From Sphingopyxis sp. CCNWLW2 (lineage in GTDB: Bacteria; Pseudomonadota; Alphaproteobacteria; Sphingomonadales; Sphingomonadaceae): DNA of 64,000 nt. Below, piece after piece: positions 50,720 through 58,605 of this stretch. Below the pieces are notes generated by a model. That model was given only the letters and a program-made list of their open reading frames with translations. It had not been told where the DNA came from and ran no database searches. Within the stretch, counting starts at the first letter, position 1. Every line of letters starts with the position of its first letter. The stretch spans positions 1 through 64,000 of the forward strand of contig NZ_JBAWKJ010000003.1 in NCBI RefSeq assembly GCF_037095755.1. The letters run 5' to 3'. The position numbers and the translations under genes are program-made.

Positions 50720-52429
50720 ATGAAAGCCATCCGCCGCTCGGTCTCCGCATGTCTCCTGGGAGCGATCTTCGTCGCCGCGCCCGCGCTCGCGCAATTTTCC
50801 GGGCCTGGCGAAGCGATCCCGCCGGCGCCGGCGGATCTGATCATCGAGGACGCGCATGTGCTGACCCCCGATGGCTGGGTCGATGCCATGGCGGTGTCGG
50901 GGGGAACGATCGTCGCGCTCGGCGGCGCCGATGCGGTGGCCCGGCATCGGACCGCCGACACGCGGATCGTGAAACTGGGCGGACGCACGGTGCTGCCGGG
51001 GCTGCACGACATGCATGTCCATCCGATGGGCGCGGGATTGGCGCATGTCGCCTGCGCCATCCCGCACGGTTCGACCCCCGGGGCAATTTTTGCGCGCGTC
51101 GCTGAATGCGCAAAGGGCAAGGCGCCGGGCGAATGGATCAGCGGCAACGGTTATGAAGCCTCGTCCTTTGGCGCGACGCCGCCCAACCGGCAGATGCTCG
51201 ACAAGGTCGCGCCGAACAATCCGGCGCTGTTCTTCGACATCAGCGGCCACAGCAGCTGGGTCAATTCGGCGGCGCTGAAACTGGCGGGGATCGATCACAA
51301 TACCCCCGATCCCGCCGGCGGCATCATCGAACGCGATGCCAGCGGCGAACCGACCGGCCTGCTGCGCGAACGCGCGGCGGCGCTGGTCTGGACCAAGATG
51401 CCGCCGCCGACCCGCGAACAGAATGCGGCGGCGCTGCAATGGGCGCTGGCGACTTTGCTGGCGCAGGGGATCACTGCCTTCGAGGACGCCGGCGTCGGCG
51501 AAAAGGGCGCGCTCGCCTATGCCGATCTTGCCGACAAGGGGCTGCTCAAGCAACGCGTGCGCGGGTGCCTGATGTGGACCGATCCGACGGTCCTGCCAAA
51601 GCGCAATCTTTACGCGCGCGACCGCTTCACGCCATCGTGCGTCAAGATGTTCCTCGATGGCGTGCCGACCGACGGACATACCGCCGCGATGGTCGAGGAT
51701 TATCTGCCGCTGCCGAACGCGGTTCATGGCGACGGGCGCGAAAAGGGGCTGCTGCTCGTGCCGCAGGCCAAGCTCGATGCCGAGGTGACGCGCCTCGATG
51801 CGATGGGCATGACTGTCAAATTCCACGCGGCCGGCGATGGCGCGGTTCGCGCCGCGCTCGACGCGATCGCCGCCGCCCGCCGCGCGAACGGCTTTTCGGG
51901 CCTGCTCCACAACCCCGGCCACAACAGCTTCATCCAGCCCGTCGATATCGCCCGCGCCCGCGCGCTGGGCGCGACCTTCGAATTTTCGCCGTATATCTGG
52001 TATCCGTCGCCGATCATCGGCGACATCAAGAAGGCCGTCGGCGAGGAGCGGATGAAGCGCTGGATTCCGGTCAAGGAGGTGCTCGACGCCGGTGTGGCAT
52101 CGGTGCCGGGCTCGGATTGGCCGGTCACTCCGAGCAGCAATCCCTGGGTCGCTATGGAGACGCTGGTGACGCGCCAGGTGCCCGGCGGCGGCGGCGAAAT
52201 TCTCGGCGCGGCGGAACGCATCACGCTGAAACAGGCGTTCGACATGTTCACCCGCCAATCGGCCAACCAGCTTTATCTTGGCCAGTCCACAGGCACGCTC
52301 GAAACGGGCAAGCGCGCCGATTTCGTCGTCGTCGATCGCGATATCTTCGCGGTTCCAATCACCCAGGTTGGGCAGACCAAGGTGTTGATGACATACATCG
52401 ATGGTGAAAAGGTCTATTCGGTGCCGTGA
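50720..52429 (+). CDS. Exported amidohydrolase, paralogue of the preceding gene
   Basis: 569 aa with signal peptide (about 1-24, APALAQ). Motifs mirror the preceding gene: HDMHVHPMG (His99, His101), CVKMFLDGVPTDGH, FHAAGDGAVRAALD, GHNSFIQPVDIAR, the EFSPYIWYPSPI stretch and GSDWPVTPSSNPW. The two proteins are alignable over their whole length, showing tandem duplication followed by divergence. GGAGA lies 7 nt before the ATG, and 25 bp separates the genes. It should hydrolyse an amide, imide or similar bond in the periplasm. Two co-exported paralogues imply either two bonds in one substrate or two related substrates. Confidence 0.92.
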   Translation: MKAIRRSVSACLLGAIFVAAPALAQFSGPGEAIPPAPADLIIEDAHVLTPDGWVDAMAVSGGTIVALGGADAVARHRTADTRIVKLGGRTVLPGLHDMHVHPMGAGLAHVACAIPHGSTPGAIFARVAECAKGKAPGEWISGNGYEASSFGATPPNRQMLDKVAPNNPALFFDISGHSSWVNSAALKLAGIDHNTPDPAGGIIERDASGEPTGLLRERAAALVWTKMPPPTREQNAAALQWALATLLAQGITAFEDAGVGEKGALAYADLADKGLLKQRVRGCLMWTDPTVLPKRNLYARDRFTPSCVKMFLDGVPTDGHTAAMVEDYLPLPNAVHGDGREKGLLLVPQAKLDAEVTRLDAMGMTVKFHAAGDGAVRAALDAIAAARRANGFSGLLHNPGHNSFIQPVDIARARALGATFEFSPYIWYPSPIIGDIKKAVGEERMKRWIPVKEVLDAGVASVPGSDWPVTPSSNPWVAMETLVTRQVPGGGGEILGAAERITLKQAFDMFTRQSANQLYLGQSTGTLETGKRADFVVVDRDIFAVPITQVGQTKVLMTYIDGEKVYSVP

Positions 52430-53004
52430 TCGGGGTGGGTGAGGTTGTCCTAGCCGTCTCCGGCCTCCTTCACCTCCTGCGACCTCCACGACATGCGTAC
52501 GGATTTCGTTGATGTGGGAAATCCCACCGGATACGAGGTGCCATCCTTCAATGAGGCGCGCGCCGCACGAAATGTCTTCTGGATGGCTTCCGCGTTGCAA
52601 GGGCTGATTTGATGCTCGGCGTTTGGTCGGGAGCAGTCTTCTGTCCGGGCTGTTGATGCGGTCGGTGGCTGACCGCTGGCCATGATGGTATCCGCGAACC
52701 AGGCCCCACTCTGCTTTGCGGGCTATTATGCCCAAGACATTCGACGGGTGTCCCGGCCCGTCGGAAATTTTGTGCGCGAGGCCGGTTATCGTCGTCAGAT
52801 GATGAACCTTTCGCCGAAGATGACGGCGAACTGGGTTTTTGCCTCGCCCCACTCGCGCGGACCTTCATCGACGGCGAGGAACGCGGGCCGCGGGAGCAGG
52901 CAATCGGAAATTGCCTTCGTTCGGTCGACACGCGCCGGACCCGTCGGCGATGTCGGCTTTCAGGCCGCACCGGCTTCGCCCCCGCGCTATATGCCAGTCG
53001 CGGT
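52430..53004. other. Gene-poor stretch with decayed sequence
   Basis: 575 bp lying between the amidohydrolases and the ankyrin gene. Several overlapping frames of 70-170 codons are open on both strands, but none has convincing protein character or a ribosome-binding site. The right part contains a short minus-strand segment (annotated separately) that looks like the C-terminus of a lost gene. No promoter or terminator was recognised. Confidence 0.5.
52795..52959 (-). pseudogene. Possible 3' remnant of an unknown gene
   Basis: A 54-codon minus-strand frame with no start codon ends at 52795. Its last residues, PAFLAVDEGPREWGEAKTQF then AVIFGERFII, look like a real C-terminus (acidic helix, hydrophobic strand), unlike the surrounding frames. 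Upstream is a stop and no continuation in another frame was evident. I do not recognise the family; it may be chance. Confidence 0.3.
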
Positions 53005-53577
53005 TCAGGACCCGGTTTCGTTGCCCTGGTCGAGCTGGCGCACGACGTTTTCCGCACCTTGTCCGGCCGCCACGCTCCGCGCCGTACGGCCCGCGTTGTC
53101 GACGATTGCCGGGTCGGCTCCGCCCTCCAGCAGCATGTCCACTTGCGCGGTCCGCCCGAAGAGTGCGGCCATCATGATCGCCGTCTGACCCGCCTTGTTG
53201 CGCGCGTTGACATCGCACGCCGTCTTCAACAGGCGCGCCGCAATATCGTCATAACCTTTGAATGCGACGCCCATTTGGGCGGTATTGCCCTGCGTGCCGT
53301 CGGGCTTGCAGGCATCGGCGCCCTGCGCGATCAAAATTTCGACGGAATCGGCGTGGCCATTATAAGCTGCAAGAATCAGCGGTGTGAAGCCGCGGGCATC
53401 ATAGCGGTCGATATCGGCACCCGCTTCGAGAAGCGGCCGGATCATTTCGGTGCGGCCCAGACGCGCAGCCTCGAACAACAGCTCTTGCCGCCGCTCGGGC
53501 GAGGGCATGTCGCTGGCCGCCGCCGCCGCGGGGTGAAGGATCGCGATGGACGCGTAGAACAGGATGCCAAGCATCAA
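53005..53577 (-). CDS. Ankyrin-repeat protein, exported, catalase-associated (AnkB-like)
   Basis: 190 aa. An N-terminal signal peptide (about 1-21, AAAAASDM) is followed by about four ankyrin repeats: LLFEAARLGRTEMIRPLLEA, GFTPLILAAYNGHADSVEIL, a degenerate third around DDIAARLLKTACDVNARNK, and AIMMAALFGRTAQVDMLLEG. Such a protein often follows a periplasmic catalase; in Pseudomonas the katB-ankB pair is required for full catalase activity or heme delivery. The gene lies 69 bp after the catalase on the same strand, downstream of a hairpin plus T-run, so it is expected to be expressed at a lower level than the catalase. GGAG precedes the ATG. Confidence 0.92.
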   Translation of the reverse strand: MMLGILFYASIAILHPAAAAASDMPSPERRQELLFEAARLGRTEMIRPLLEAGADIDRYDARGFTPLILAAYNGHADSVEILIAQGADACKPDGTQGNTAQMGVAFKGYDDIAARLLKTACDVNARNKAGQTAIMMAALFGRTAQVDMLLEGGADPAIVDNAGRTARSVAAGQGAENVVRQLDQGNETGS

Positions 53578-53586
53578 ACTTACTCC

Positions 53587-53625
53587 AAAAAAGACTCCGG
53601 GGTCGGCGGTGATACCGCCCCGGAG
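53587..53625 (-). terminator. Intercistronic terminator/attenuator between catalase and ankyrin genes
   Basis: On the minus strand the arm CTCCGGGG (53625-53618) and an inner stem GGCGGT/ACCGCC-like form a large G+C hairpin closed by CCCCGGAG (53602-53595), immediately followed by TCTTTTTT (to 53587). This is a standard intrinsic terminator. The ankyrin ribosome-binding GGAG starts directly after the T-run, so read-through transcripts retain it. It probably sets a lower level for the downstream gene. Confidence 0.75.
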
Positions 53626-53646
53626 CAGGCTCCCACGTAACTTGGA

Positions 53647-55308
53647 TTAGCGCACCGCCAGGCGTTGCTGCGGATAGGTGGCTTCATATTCCGCCACCGC
53701 CTCGACGACTTCGGCCAGCTTTACATTCGCAGCCTGTGCGAGACGCTTGCCGTAATCGGGGTCGGCCTGGTAAAAATAGCTGACCATGATCGTGCGCGTC
53801 CGGTCGGACGATACCTGGCCGAGGTCGCCCGCCAGATTGGCGACGAGGTCCGCCTTCTCCTTCGCCGAGAGCGAACGGTAGAAGATGCCGGCCTGCTCGA
53901 AATTGTTGCTCTTTTCGATCGGCCGTGCATCGACGGTGGCATTGACCGCATAGGTCGACTGCGCGAATTGCGGGGCGACCTGCTTCGCTTCGACCGCCGG
54001 GAAATAATTCACGTTCGAAGCGCTGCCCGACTGGTCGAGGACGCCATCCTGTGAATTGTTCACCACGGGGGCGATCGGCCGGTTGACCGGCAATTGCATG
54101 ACGTTGGCGCCGACGCGGTAGCGCTGCGTGTCCGAATAGCTGAACAGGCGGCCCTGGAGCATCCGGTCGGGCGATGCTTCGATCCCCGGCACCATATTTG
54201 CCGGCGCAAAGGCCGATTGTTCGGTGAATTCGAAGAAATTGGCCGGCATCCGGTTCAGCGTCATCTCGCCGATCTTGCGGAACGGCACGCCCAGCCATTC
54301 CTTGGTATCGTCGAAGGGATTATAATTCAGCGACGCGAACTGGTCCGCCGTCATGGTCTGGATCATCAGGTCCCAGGCTGGGAAGTTGCCCTTGCCGACC
54401 TCGCGATAAAGATCGTCCGTCATGAAGTTGAAGGGCGCCGCCCCGGCATCTTTTGCGGTGAGATTCCTTACGCCCTGCCGGCTGACCCAGCGGAACTTCG
54501 CGAAGGTGATTTTACCTTCGCCGCTCACAAGCTTGAAGGCATGGACGCCATTTCCGTCCATGAAGCGGTAGGAGGCAGGTGTGCCGAGGTTCGAATAGAC
54601 ATGCGTAAGCATGTTGGTGGCCTCGGGCGTCGCCGAGAAAAAATCGAAAAAGCGGTTCGGGTCCTGCTTGTTCGTGACTGGCGAGGGCTTCAGCGAATGA
54701 ACCATGTCCGGAAACTGGATCGCGTCGCGAATGAAAAAGACCGGAAGGTTGTTGCCGACAAGATCCCAGTTGCCCTGGTCCGTATAGAATTTCGTTGCGA
54801 ACCCGCGCGGGTCGCGCAATCCCTCGGGGCTGCCCGACGGATGGATGACGCTCGAGAAGCGGACGAATACGGGCGTTTCCTTTCCTGCCTGGAAAAGCGA
54901 TGCCTTGGTTATGCCGGCTATGTCCGCGGTCGCCCGGAACACGCCGTGAGCGCCGGTGCCGCGCGGATGAACGACCCGTTCGGGAATGCGTTCGCGGTCG
55001 AAGCGCGCGAGCTTCTCGATGAGCGTCGTATCCTCCAGCAGCACCGGGCCATAATCACCGGGGGCTTTGCTGTTGCGGTTGGCACCGATGGGGGCGCCGT
55101 TGTCGCGTGTCATGTTGGGGACCATCGCCGGCGTGGGATTTGCGGGAACAGTCATCGTCGTTCCTGCGTCCGCCGGAAGCATCACGGTGTTCATCCGCGG
55201 CGCGACCTGGATGTCGCCGGGCTGCGCAAACGCGCTGCCGCCAGAGAGCGCAAGCAGACTGATCGAGGCGCGAATGGCGACTCTGGACGAGTATGCTGAG
55301 ATTTTCAT
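53647..55308 (-). CDS. katB: Exported monofunctional catalase (KatB-like)
   Basis: 553 aa including a signal peptide (about 1-29, GGSAFAQ) and a Pro/Thr-rich linker. The catalase core begins MTRDNGAPIGANRNS (67 onward). Catalytic His114 is in ERVVHPRGTGAHGVF, the distal Asn in WDLVGNNLPVFFIRD (about 186-187), and the proximal heme ligand Tyr391 in RLFSYSDTQRYR. It decomposes H2O2 to water and oxygen, here probably in the periplasm. It is followed by an ankyrin gene after a terminator hairpin, the arrangement known for katB-ankB. Upstream (55309-55500) is its promoter side; an OxyR site was not resolved. Length and motif order are normal for small-subunit catalases plus signal. Confidence 0.95.
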   Translation of the reverse strand: MKISAYSSRVAIRASISLLALSGGSAFAQPGDIQVAPRMNTVMLPADAGTTMTVPANPTPAMVPNMTRDNGAPIGANRNSKAPGDYGPVLLEDTTLIEKLARFDRERIPERVVHPRGTGAHGVFRATADIAGITKASLFQAGKETPVFVRFSSVIHPSGSPEGLRDPRGFATKFYTDQGNWDLVGNNLPVFFIRDAIQFPDMVHSLKPSPVTNKQDPNRFFDFFSATPEATNMLTHVYSNLGTPASYRFMDGNGVHAFKLVSGEGKITFAKFRWVSRQGVRNLTAKDAGAAPFNFMTDDLYREVGKGNFPAWDLMIQTMTADQFASLNYNPFDDTKEWLGVPFRKIGEMTLNRMPANFFEFTEQSAFAPANMVPGIEASPDRMLQGRLFSYSDTQRYRVGANVMQLPVNRPIAPVVNNSQDGVLDQSGSASNVNYFPAVEAKQVAPQFAQSTYAVNATVDARPIEKSNNFEQAGIFYRSLSAKEKADLVANLAGDLGQVSSDRTRTIMVSYFYQADPDYGKRLAQAANVKLAEVVEAVAEYEATYPQQRLAVR

Positions 55309-55929
55309 AGACGATTTCCTTTTTTTACCGCCGTGTCATTTTGGCCGTCGATGGCGCTTCATGCTCGGAAGGACCCAGCGGGTGAAATTGCTTGTTTCTG
55401 TCTGACAGAGTGAAAGGATCGATTGTTCAAACCCCGCGCAATCGACCAAGCACGCGCTTGTCATCGTAGCGCCGGGGGCTGAAGGCGAGATTGCTTGCAT
55501 TGTGCATGATGGCGTTCAGCGCCCATCTCCTCATTCCCGGCTCACCTATACCGGAATGACGACGCGCCATTTTTCGCATAAGACACGGCGACGGCATGGG
55601 ACCCTGAGGTCATCGAGGCTATGTTTGAGGGCCTCCGGAGCCGAAGTTTCTATCTTTGGCGTCTCGATATGGGCAACCGATTGTCGGCGGATACTCTGCA
55701 ATGTGGGAGATATTCTCGAGGACAGATGGGCCCTCTCGCGATGGCATCCGGATTATGCAGAAGAGTTCGCAGCCTATGTGAAGTCCATGGGATCCCACCA
55801 ATAGCGATCGGCCTTCGCTCATCACTTGATTGAACATTCAGGCATCTGATTGCGGCTCACGGAGGTTTTCGCGTAATGGCGGTCCTTGAATTCGCATGCG
55901 CGCACTGGATGCGTCATTGTGGGGGTGGA
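55309..55929. other. Intergenic stretch with a possible decayed gene and TetR operator
   Basis: 621 bp between the divergent catalase and TetR genes. A plus-strand segment around 55600-55805 encodes fragments in two frames (IEAMFEGLRSRSFYLWRLDM in one; DILEDRWALSRWHPDYAEEF in the other), suggesting a frameshifted remnant of a small protein I cannot name. An operator-like TGAACATTCA lies at 55831 and a GGAGG at 55862-55866, just upstream of an ATG at 55876. Confidence 0.4.
55831..55840. promoter_or_regulatory. TetR operator-like site upstream of the TetR gene
   Basis: TGAACATTCA (near-palindrome TGAA-CA-TTCA), identical to the site at 56609 after the same gene. The placement fits autoregulation of the TetR at 55930. 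Confidence 0.5.
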
Positions 55930-56589
55930 ATGAGCGACAAGAGAATAGAGGGTTCCCGGCAGGCACGGAAGGCAAGCCGAGTGGCGCCCGAGGAGGGGTC
56001 GCGAGCCATTTTGCTTGCAGCCACTGCCGAACTGCTCGCTGATCGCAACGATCTCGACTTTTCCCTGGGAGAAGTGGCGAAAAGAACCGGATTGAGCGCA
56101 GCTCTGATACCCTATCATTTCGGCAACAAGCATGGCCTTCTTAGCGCGCTTCTGGAATGGAGCTCGGGCCATCATGTCGAACAGCTGGGCGGGCTTGTCG
56201 CCATGCCGTTGCCAGCACTCGATAAACTGCGGATTCATGTCCGGGCGATTGTGGCGACCTACATGAAGATGCCCTATCTCGACCGCCTGCTGCACCATTT
56301 GATCGATCTTTCCGACGAAGCGGAGGCGCGCCGCGTCTCCGAATATTATGTGGGGCGGGTGGTCGATTTCTACCGGCAGCTGATCGACCAGGGCGTGCGG
56401 GAAGGCTCGCTTCGTCCGATCGATCCGATGCATCTATATTTCGTGCTGCTCGGCACCGGAGACCATCTCGTTGCACGGCGCCGGCTTCTTGAGCCTGCGG
56501 TGGGGCAAGCGGGCTTTGACGCGGGTTTTGCGCGAGATTTTGGAGACATATTGTATGGCATGATCCTGAACGGCATCGCGGTCGAATAA
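55930..56589 (+). CDS. TetR/AcrR family transcriptional regulator
   Basis: 219 aa from ATG 55930. An upstream in-frame ATG at 55876 has a better Shine-Dalgarno (GGAGG, 10 nt) and would add an 18-residue His/Cys-containing extension, so the start is uncertain. The helix-turn-helix (about 25-75) contains LLADRNDLDFSLGEVAKRTG and LSAALIPYHFGNKHGLLSAL. It is a paralogue-like match to the TetR at 11582 in this region. The C-terminal domain is helical (ligand binding, dimerisation). Identical TGAACATTCA sequences flank the gene and a related palindrome precedes the dehydratase gene, so it probably represses itself and the downstream operon. The inducer is likely a CoA-pathway intermediate (inference). 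Confidence 0.9.
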   Translation: MSDKRIEGSRQARKASRVAPEEGSRAILLAATAELLADRNDLDFSLGEVAKRTGLSAALIPYHFGNKHGLLSALLEWSSGHHVEQLGGLVAMPLPALDKLRIHVRAIVATYMKMPYLDRLLHHLIDLSDEAEARRVSEYYVGRVVDFYRQLIDQGVREGSLRPIDPMHLYFVLLGTGDHLVARRRLLEPAVGQAGFDAGFARDFGDILYGMILNGIAVE

Positions 56590-56608
56590 TAGCTGTGGCC
56601 TTGTTGTC

Positions 56609-56655
56609 TGAACATTCAATCAGGATTTGACGCCTTTCGACTGAATATGTATTCA
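56609..56655. promoter_or_regulatory. Paired TetR operator-like sites before the dehydratase gene
   Basis: TGAACATTCA at 56609-56618 repeats the site upstream of TetR exactly. At 56641-56656, CTGAATATGTATTCAG is a perfect palindrome with 7-bp arms. Both lie 100-145 bp before the dehydratase start and share the TGAA-N2/6-TTCA half-sites. Confidence 0.5.
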
Positions 56656-56753
56656 GGGCGGCAATGGGGCGCCGACCGGGGCGCTGATTTTAAAAGTCGC
56701 GGCTGCGCAGGGCTTCATCTTTTCCCTCCCAGGTGACGGCGCGGGAGGTTCTG

Positions 56754-58274
56754 GTGGCAAAAGACATGATCGAGCGGCGCGAAGAATCGGCGAGCGAGCG
56801 ATGGGCCCGGACAGGCCCGATCGGTAGCGGGGAGGATTATGTCGAGAGCTTGCGCGCAAGATCGCTCGACATCTATCTTTTCGGCGAGCGCGTAGAGGAG
56901 CCCGTCGACCATCCGATCATCCGCCCATCGATCAATGCCATGAAGGCGACTTACGATCTGGCCGAGGCCGAACCCGAACTCGCGACCGCCTGGTCGCCTT
57001 TGACCGGCGGCCGGGTCAACCGTTTCCTCCATTTTGCAGGCTCGAACGAGGATCTGGTTATGAAGGGGCGGATGCAAAGGCGCCTTGGACAACTCACCGG
57101 AACATGCTTCCAGCGCTGCGTCGGCATGGACGGAATCAACGTCCTGCATTCGATCACCTATGAGATAGATGCCAGGCACGGAACCGGCTACCATCGCCGC
57201 TTCCTCGACTTCCTGACGCTGGCTCAGCGTAACAACATCGTCCTTGCGGGCGCAATGACCGACCCAAAGGGCGATCGCTCGAAGCGCCCGAGCGAACAGG
57301 CGGATCCTGACCTTTTCCTCCATGTCACGCGGCGGACCGAGCGGGGTGTCTATTTGAAGGGGGCCAAGGCGCATATGACGGGCGGCCTCAATTCGCACTG
57401 GATCTGCGTTATGCCCACGATGAGCATGGGACCGGAAGACCGGAACTACGCCGTGGTCGCGCTCATCCCAGCCGATGCGGCGGGACTGACTTATATCTAC
57501 GGCCGGCAATCATGCGACACGCGAGCCCTCGAGGTGGGCGACATCGACAAAGGCAATGCAAGGTTTGGCGGTCAGGAAGTTCTCGTCGTGTTCGACGACG
57601 TTTTCGTTCCCCACGAACATGTCCTGATGGATGGCGAACATGAATTCGCGCAGGAAATGGTGTCGCGTTTCACCACCTATCATCGTGCAAGCTACATATG
57701 CAAAACGGGGCTGGGCGATGTCCTCACGGGGGCCGCGGCCGCCATCGCCGAATATAATGGAGCGGAAGGGGCGAGCCATGTGAAGGACAAGCTCGTCGAA
57801 ATGACGCACCTCAACGAGACCATCTATTCCTCGGCGATCGCCTCGAGCCATGAAGGGAAGCAACTGGCGTCGGGCGTATTCATGCACGACCCTATGCTGG
57901 CGAATGTCTGCAAGCAGAATGTCACGCGTTTCCCATATGAGATATCCCGTATCGCCCAGGATTTGGCGGGAGGACTTATGGTGACCATGCCGTCCGAACA
58001 GGAGTTCGACCATGCGTTGACCGGCCCGATGCTACGAAAATATCTGCAAGGTCGTGCCGATTTCCCGACGGAATATCGGCAGCGCATTCTTCGGTTGATC
58101 GAAAATATGACGCTCGGCCGCAATGCTGTCGGTTATCTTACCGAATCGATGCACGGTGCTGGCTCGCCGCAGGCCCAGCGCATTCAGATCCAGCGCGGCA
58201 TGGAAGTCGAGAAGAAAAAGGATCTGGCGAGGAAACTCGCGGGGATTGGCGGCGGCGGATCGGGCGACGGTTAG
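56754..58274 (+). CDS. 4-Hydroxybutyryl-CoA dehydratase (AbfD)-like protein
   Basis: 506 aa. It belongs to the HpaB/AbfD flavoprotein family, but the detail fits AbfD, the FAD plus [4Fe-4S] 4-hydroxybutyryl-CoA dehydratase/vinylacetyl-CoA isomerase. It has CFQRCVGMD (Cys118, Cys122, the two cluster ligands), MTDPKGDRSKRP, GRQSCDTRALE, FGGQEVLVVFDDVFVP, VKDKLVEMTHLNETIY, NVCKQNVTRFPYEI and TESMHGAGSPQAQRI. The remaining ligand pair appears as YHRASYICK (His310, Cys316), one residue closer together than the His-x6-Cys remembered for AbfD. GTG 56754 has GGGAGG 5 nt upstream; GTG 56733 is possible. HpaB enzymes lack the cysteine pair. The gene follows TetR and operators; nearby are a CoA ligase and CoxM/S/G genes. 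Confidence 0.85.
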   Translation: MAKDMIERREESASERWARTGPIGSGEDYVESLRARSLDIYLFGERVEEPVDHPIIRPSINAMKATYDLAEAEPELATAWSPLTGGRVNRFLHFAGSNEDLVMKGRMQRRLGQLTGTCFQRCVGMDGINVLHSITYEIDARHGTGYHRRFLDFLTLAQRNNIVLAGAMTDPKGDRSKRPSEQADPDLFLHVTRRTERGVYLKGAKAHMTGGLNSHWICVMPTMSMGPEDRNYAVVALIPADAAGLTYIYGRQSCDTRALEVGDIDKGNARFGGQEVLVVFDDVFVPHEHVLMDGEHEFAQEMVSRFTTYHRASYICKTGLGDVLTGAAAAIAEYNGAEGASHVKDKLVEMTHLNETIYSSAIASSHEGKQLASGVFMHDPMLANVCKQNVTRFPYEISRIAQDLAGGLMVTMPSEQEFDHALTGPMLRKYLQGRADFPTEYRQRILRLIENMTLGRNAVGYLTESMHGAGSPQAQRIQIQRGMEVEKKKDLARKLAGIGGGGSGDG

Positions 58275-58605
58275 GACATCCGGCCCGCAAACCCATACCC
58301 GTCGATCGGGACTCCGATGCGGTTTTCGGCGGACGATCTTCCATCGCGGTCGTCGCGGCTTTGGCGGGGCACTGTCTGCAGGGCGGCCATGCGTATCGTT
58401 ACGCAAATGTCCACGATCGCGCCGTCCAACTCTATCACAGGCGGGGCAGCCGGCAGAATTGAAGTGATGCAAAGTCGCCCGCAGACGATTTTCGCTGGCT
58501 TCATCGAGGAAGCGAGGCAGGGCGGTTCCTGTCGGCACGTCAAGCCATCAACGCCATCTTGTCCACGAGGATTGCCAACCTTCTGCTGGCGTCTCGCGCC
58601 TTGGG
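58275..58605. other. Convergent intergenic region with possible DUF2141-like remnant
   Basis: 331 bp between two convergent genes. A minus-strand frame (58271-58543) ends with ENRIGVPIDGYGFAG, resembling the GxPxEGYGFSN close of DUF2141 proteins, but the rest is not convincing. No clear terminator hairpin with T-run was found. Confidence 0.35.

Noticed and set aside
50636..52852. 738-codon minus-strand frame opposite the second amidohydrolase
   Set aside because: Basic, low-complexity shadow frame without motifs or ribosome-binding site; the plus-strand gene has full metal-site motifs.
56754..58274. Assignment as 4-hydroxyphenylacetate 3-hydroxylase (HpaB)
   Set aside because: HpaB-family fold is shared, but the CFQRC pair, MTHLNET and TESMHGAGSPQAQRI stretches match 4-hydroxybutyryl-CoA dehydratase, so the dehydratase-like call was preferred despite the nearby hpa-like genes.
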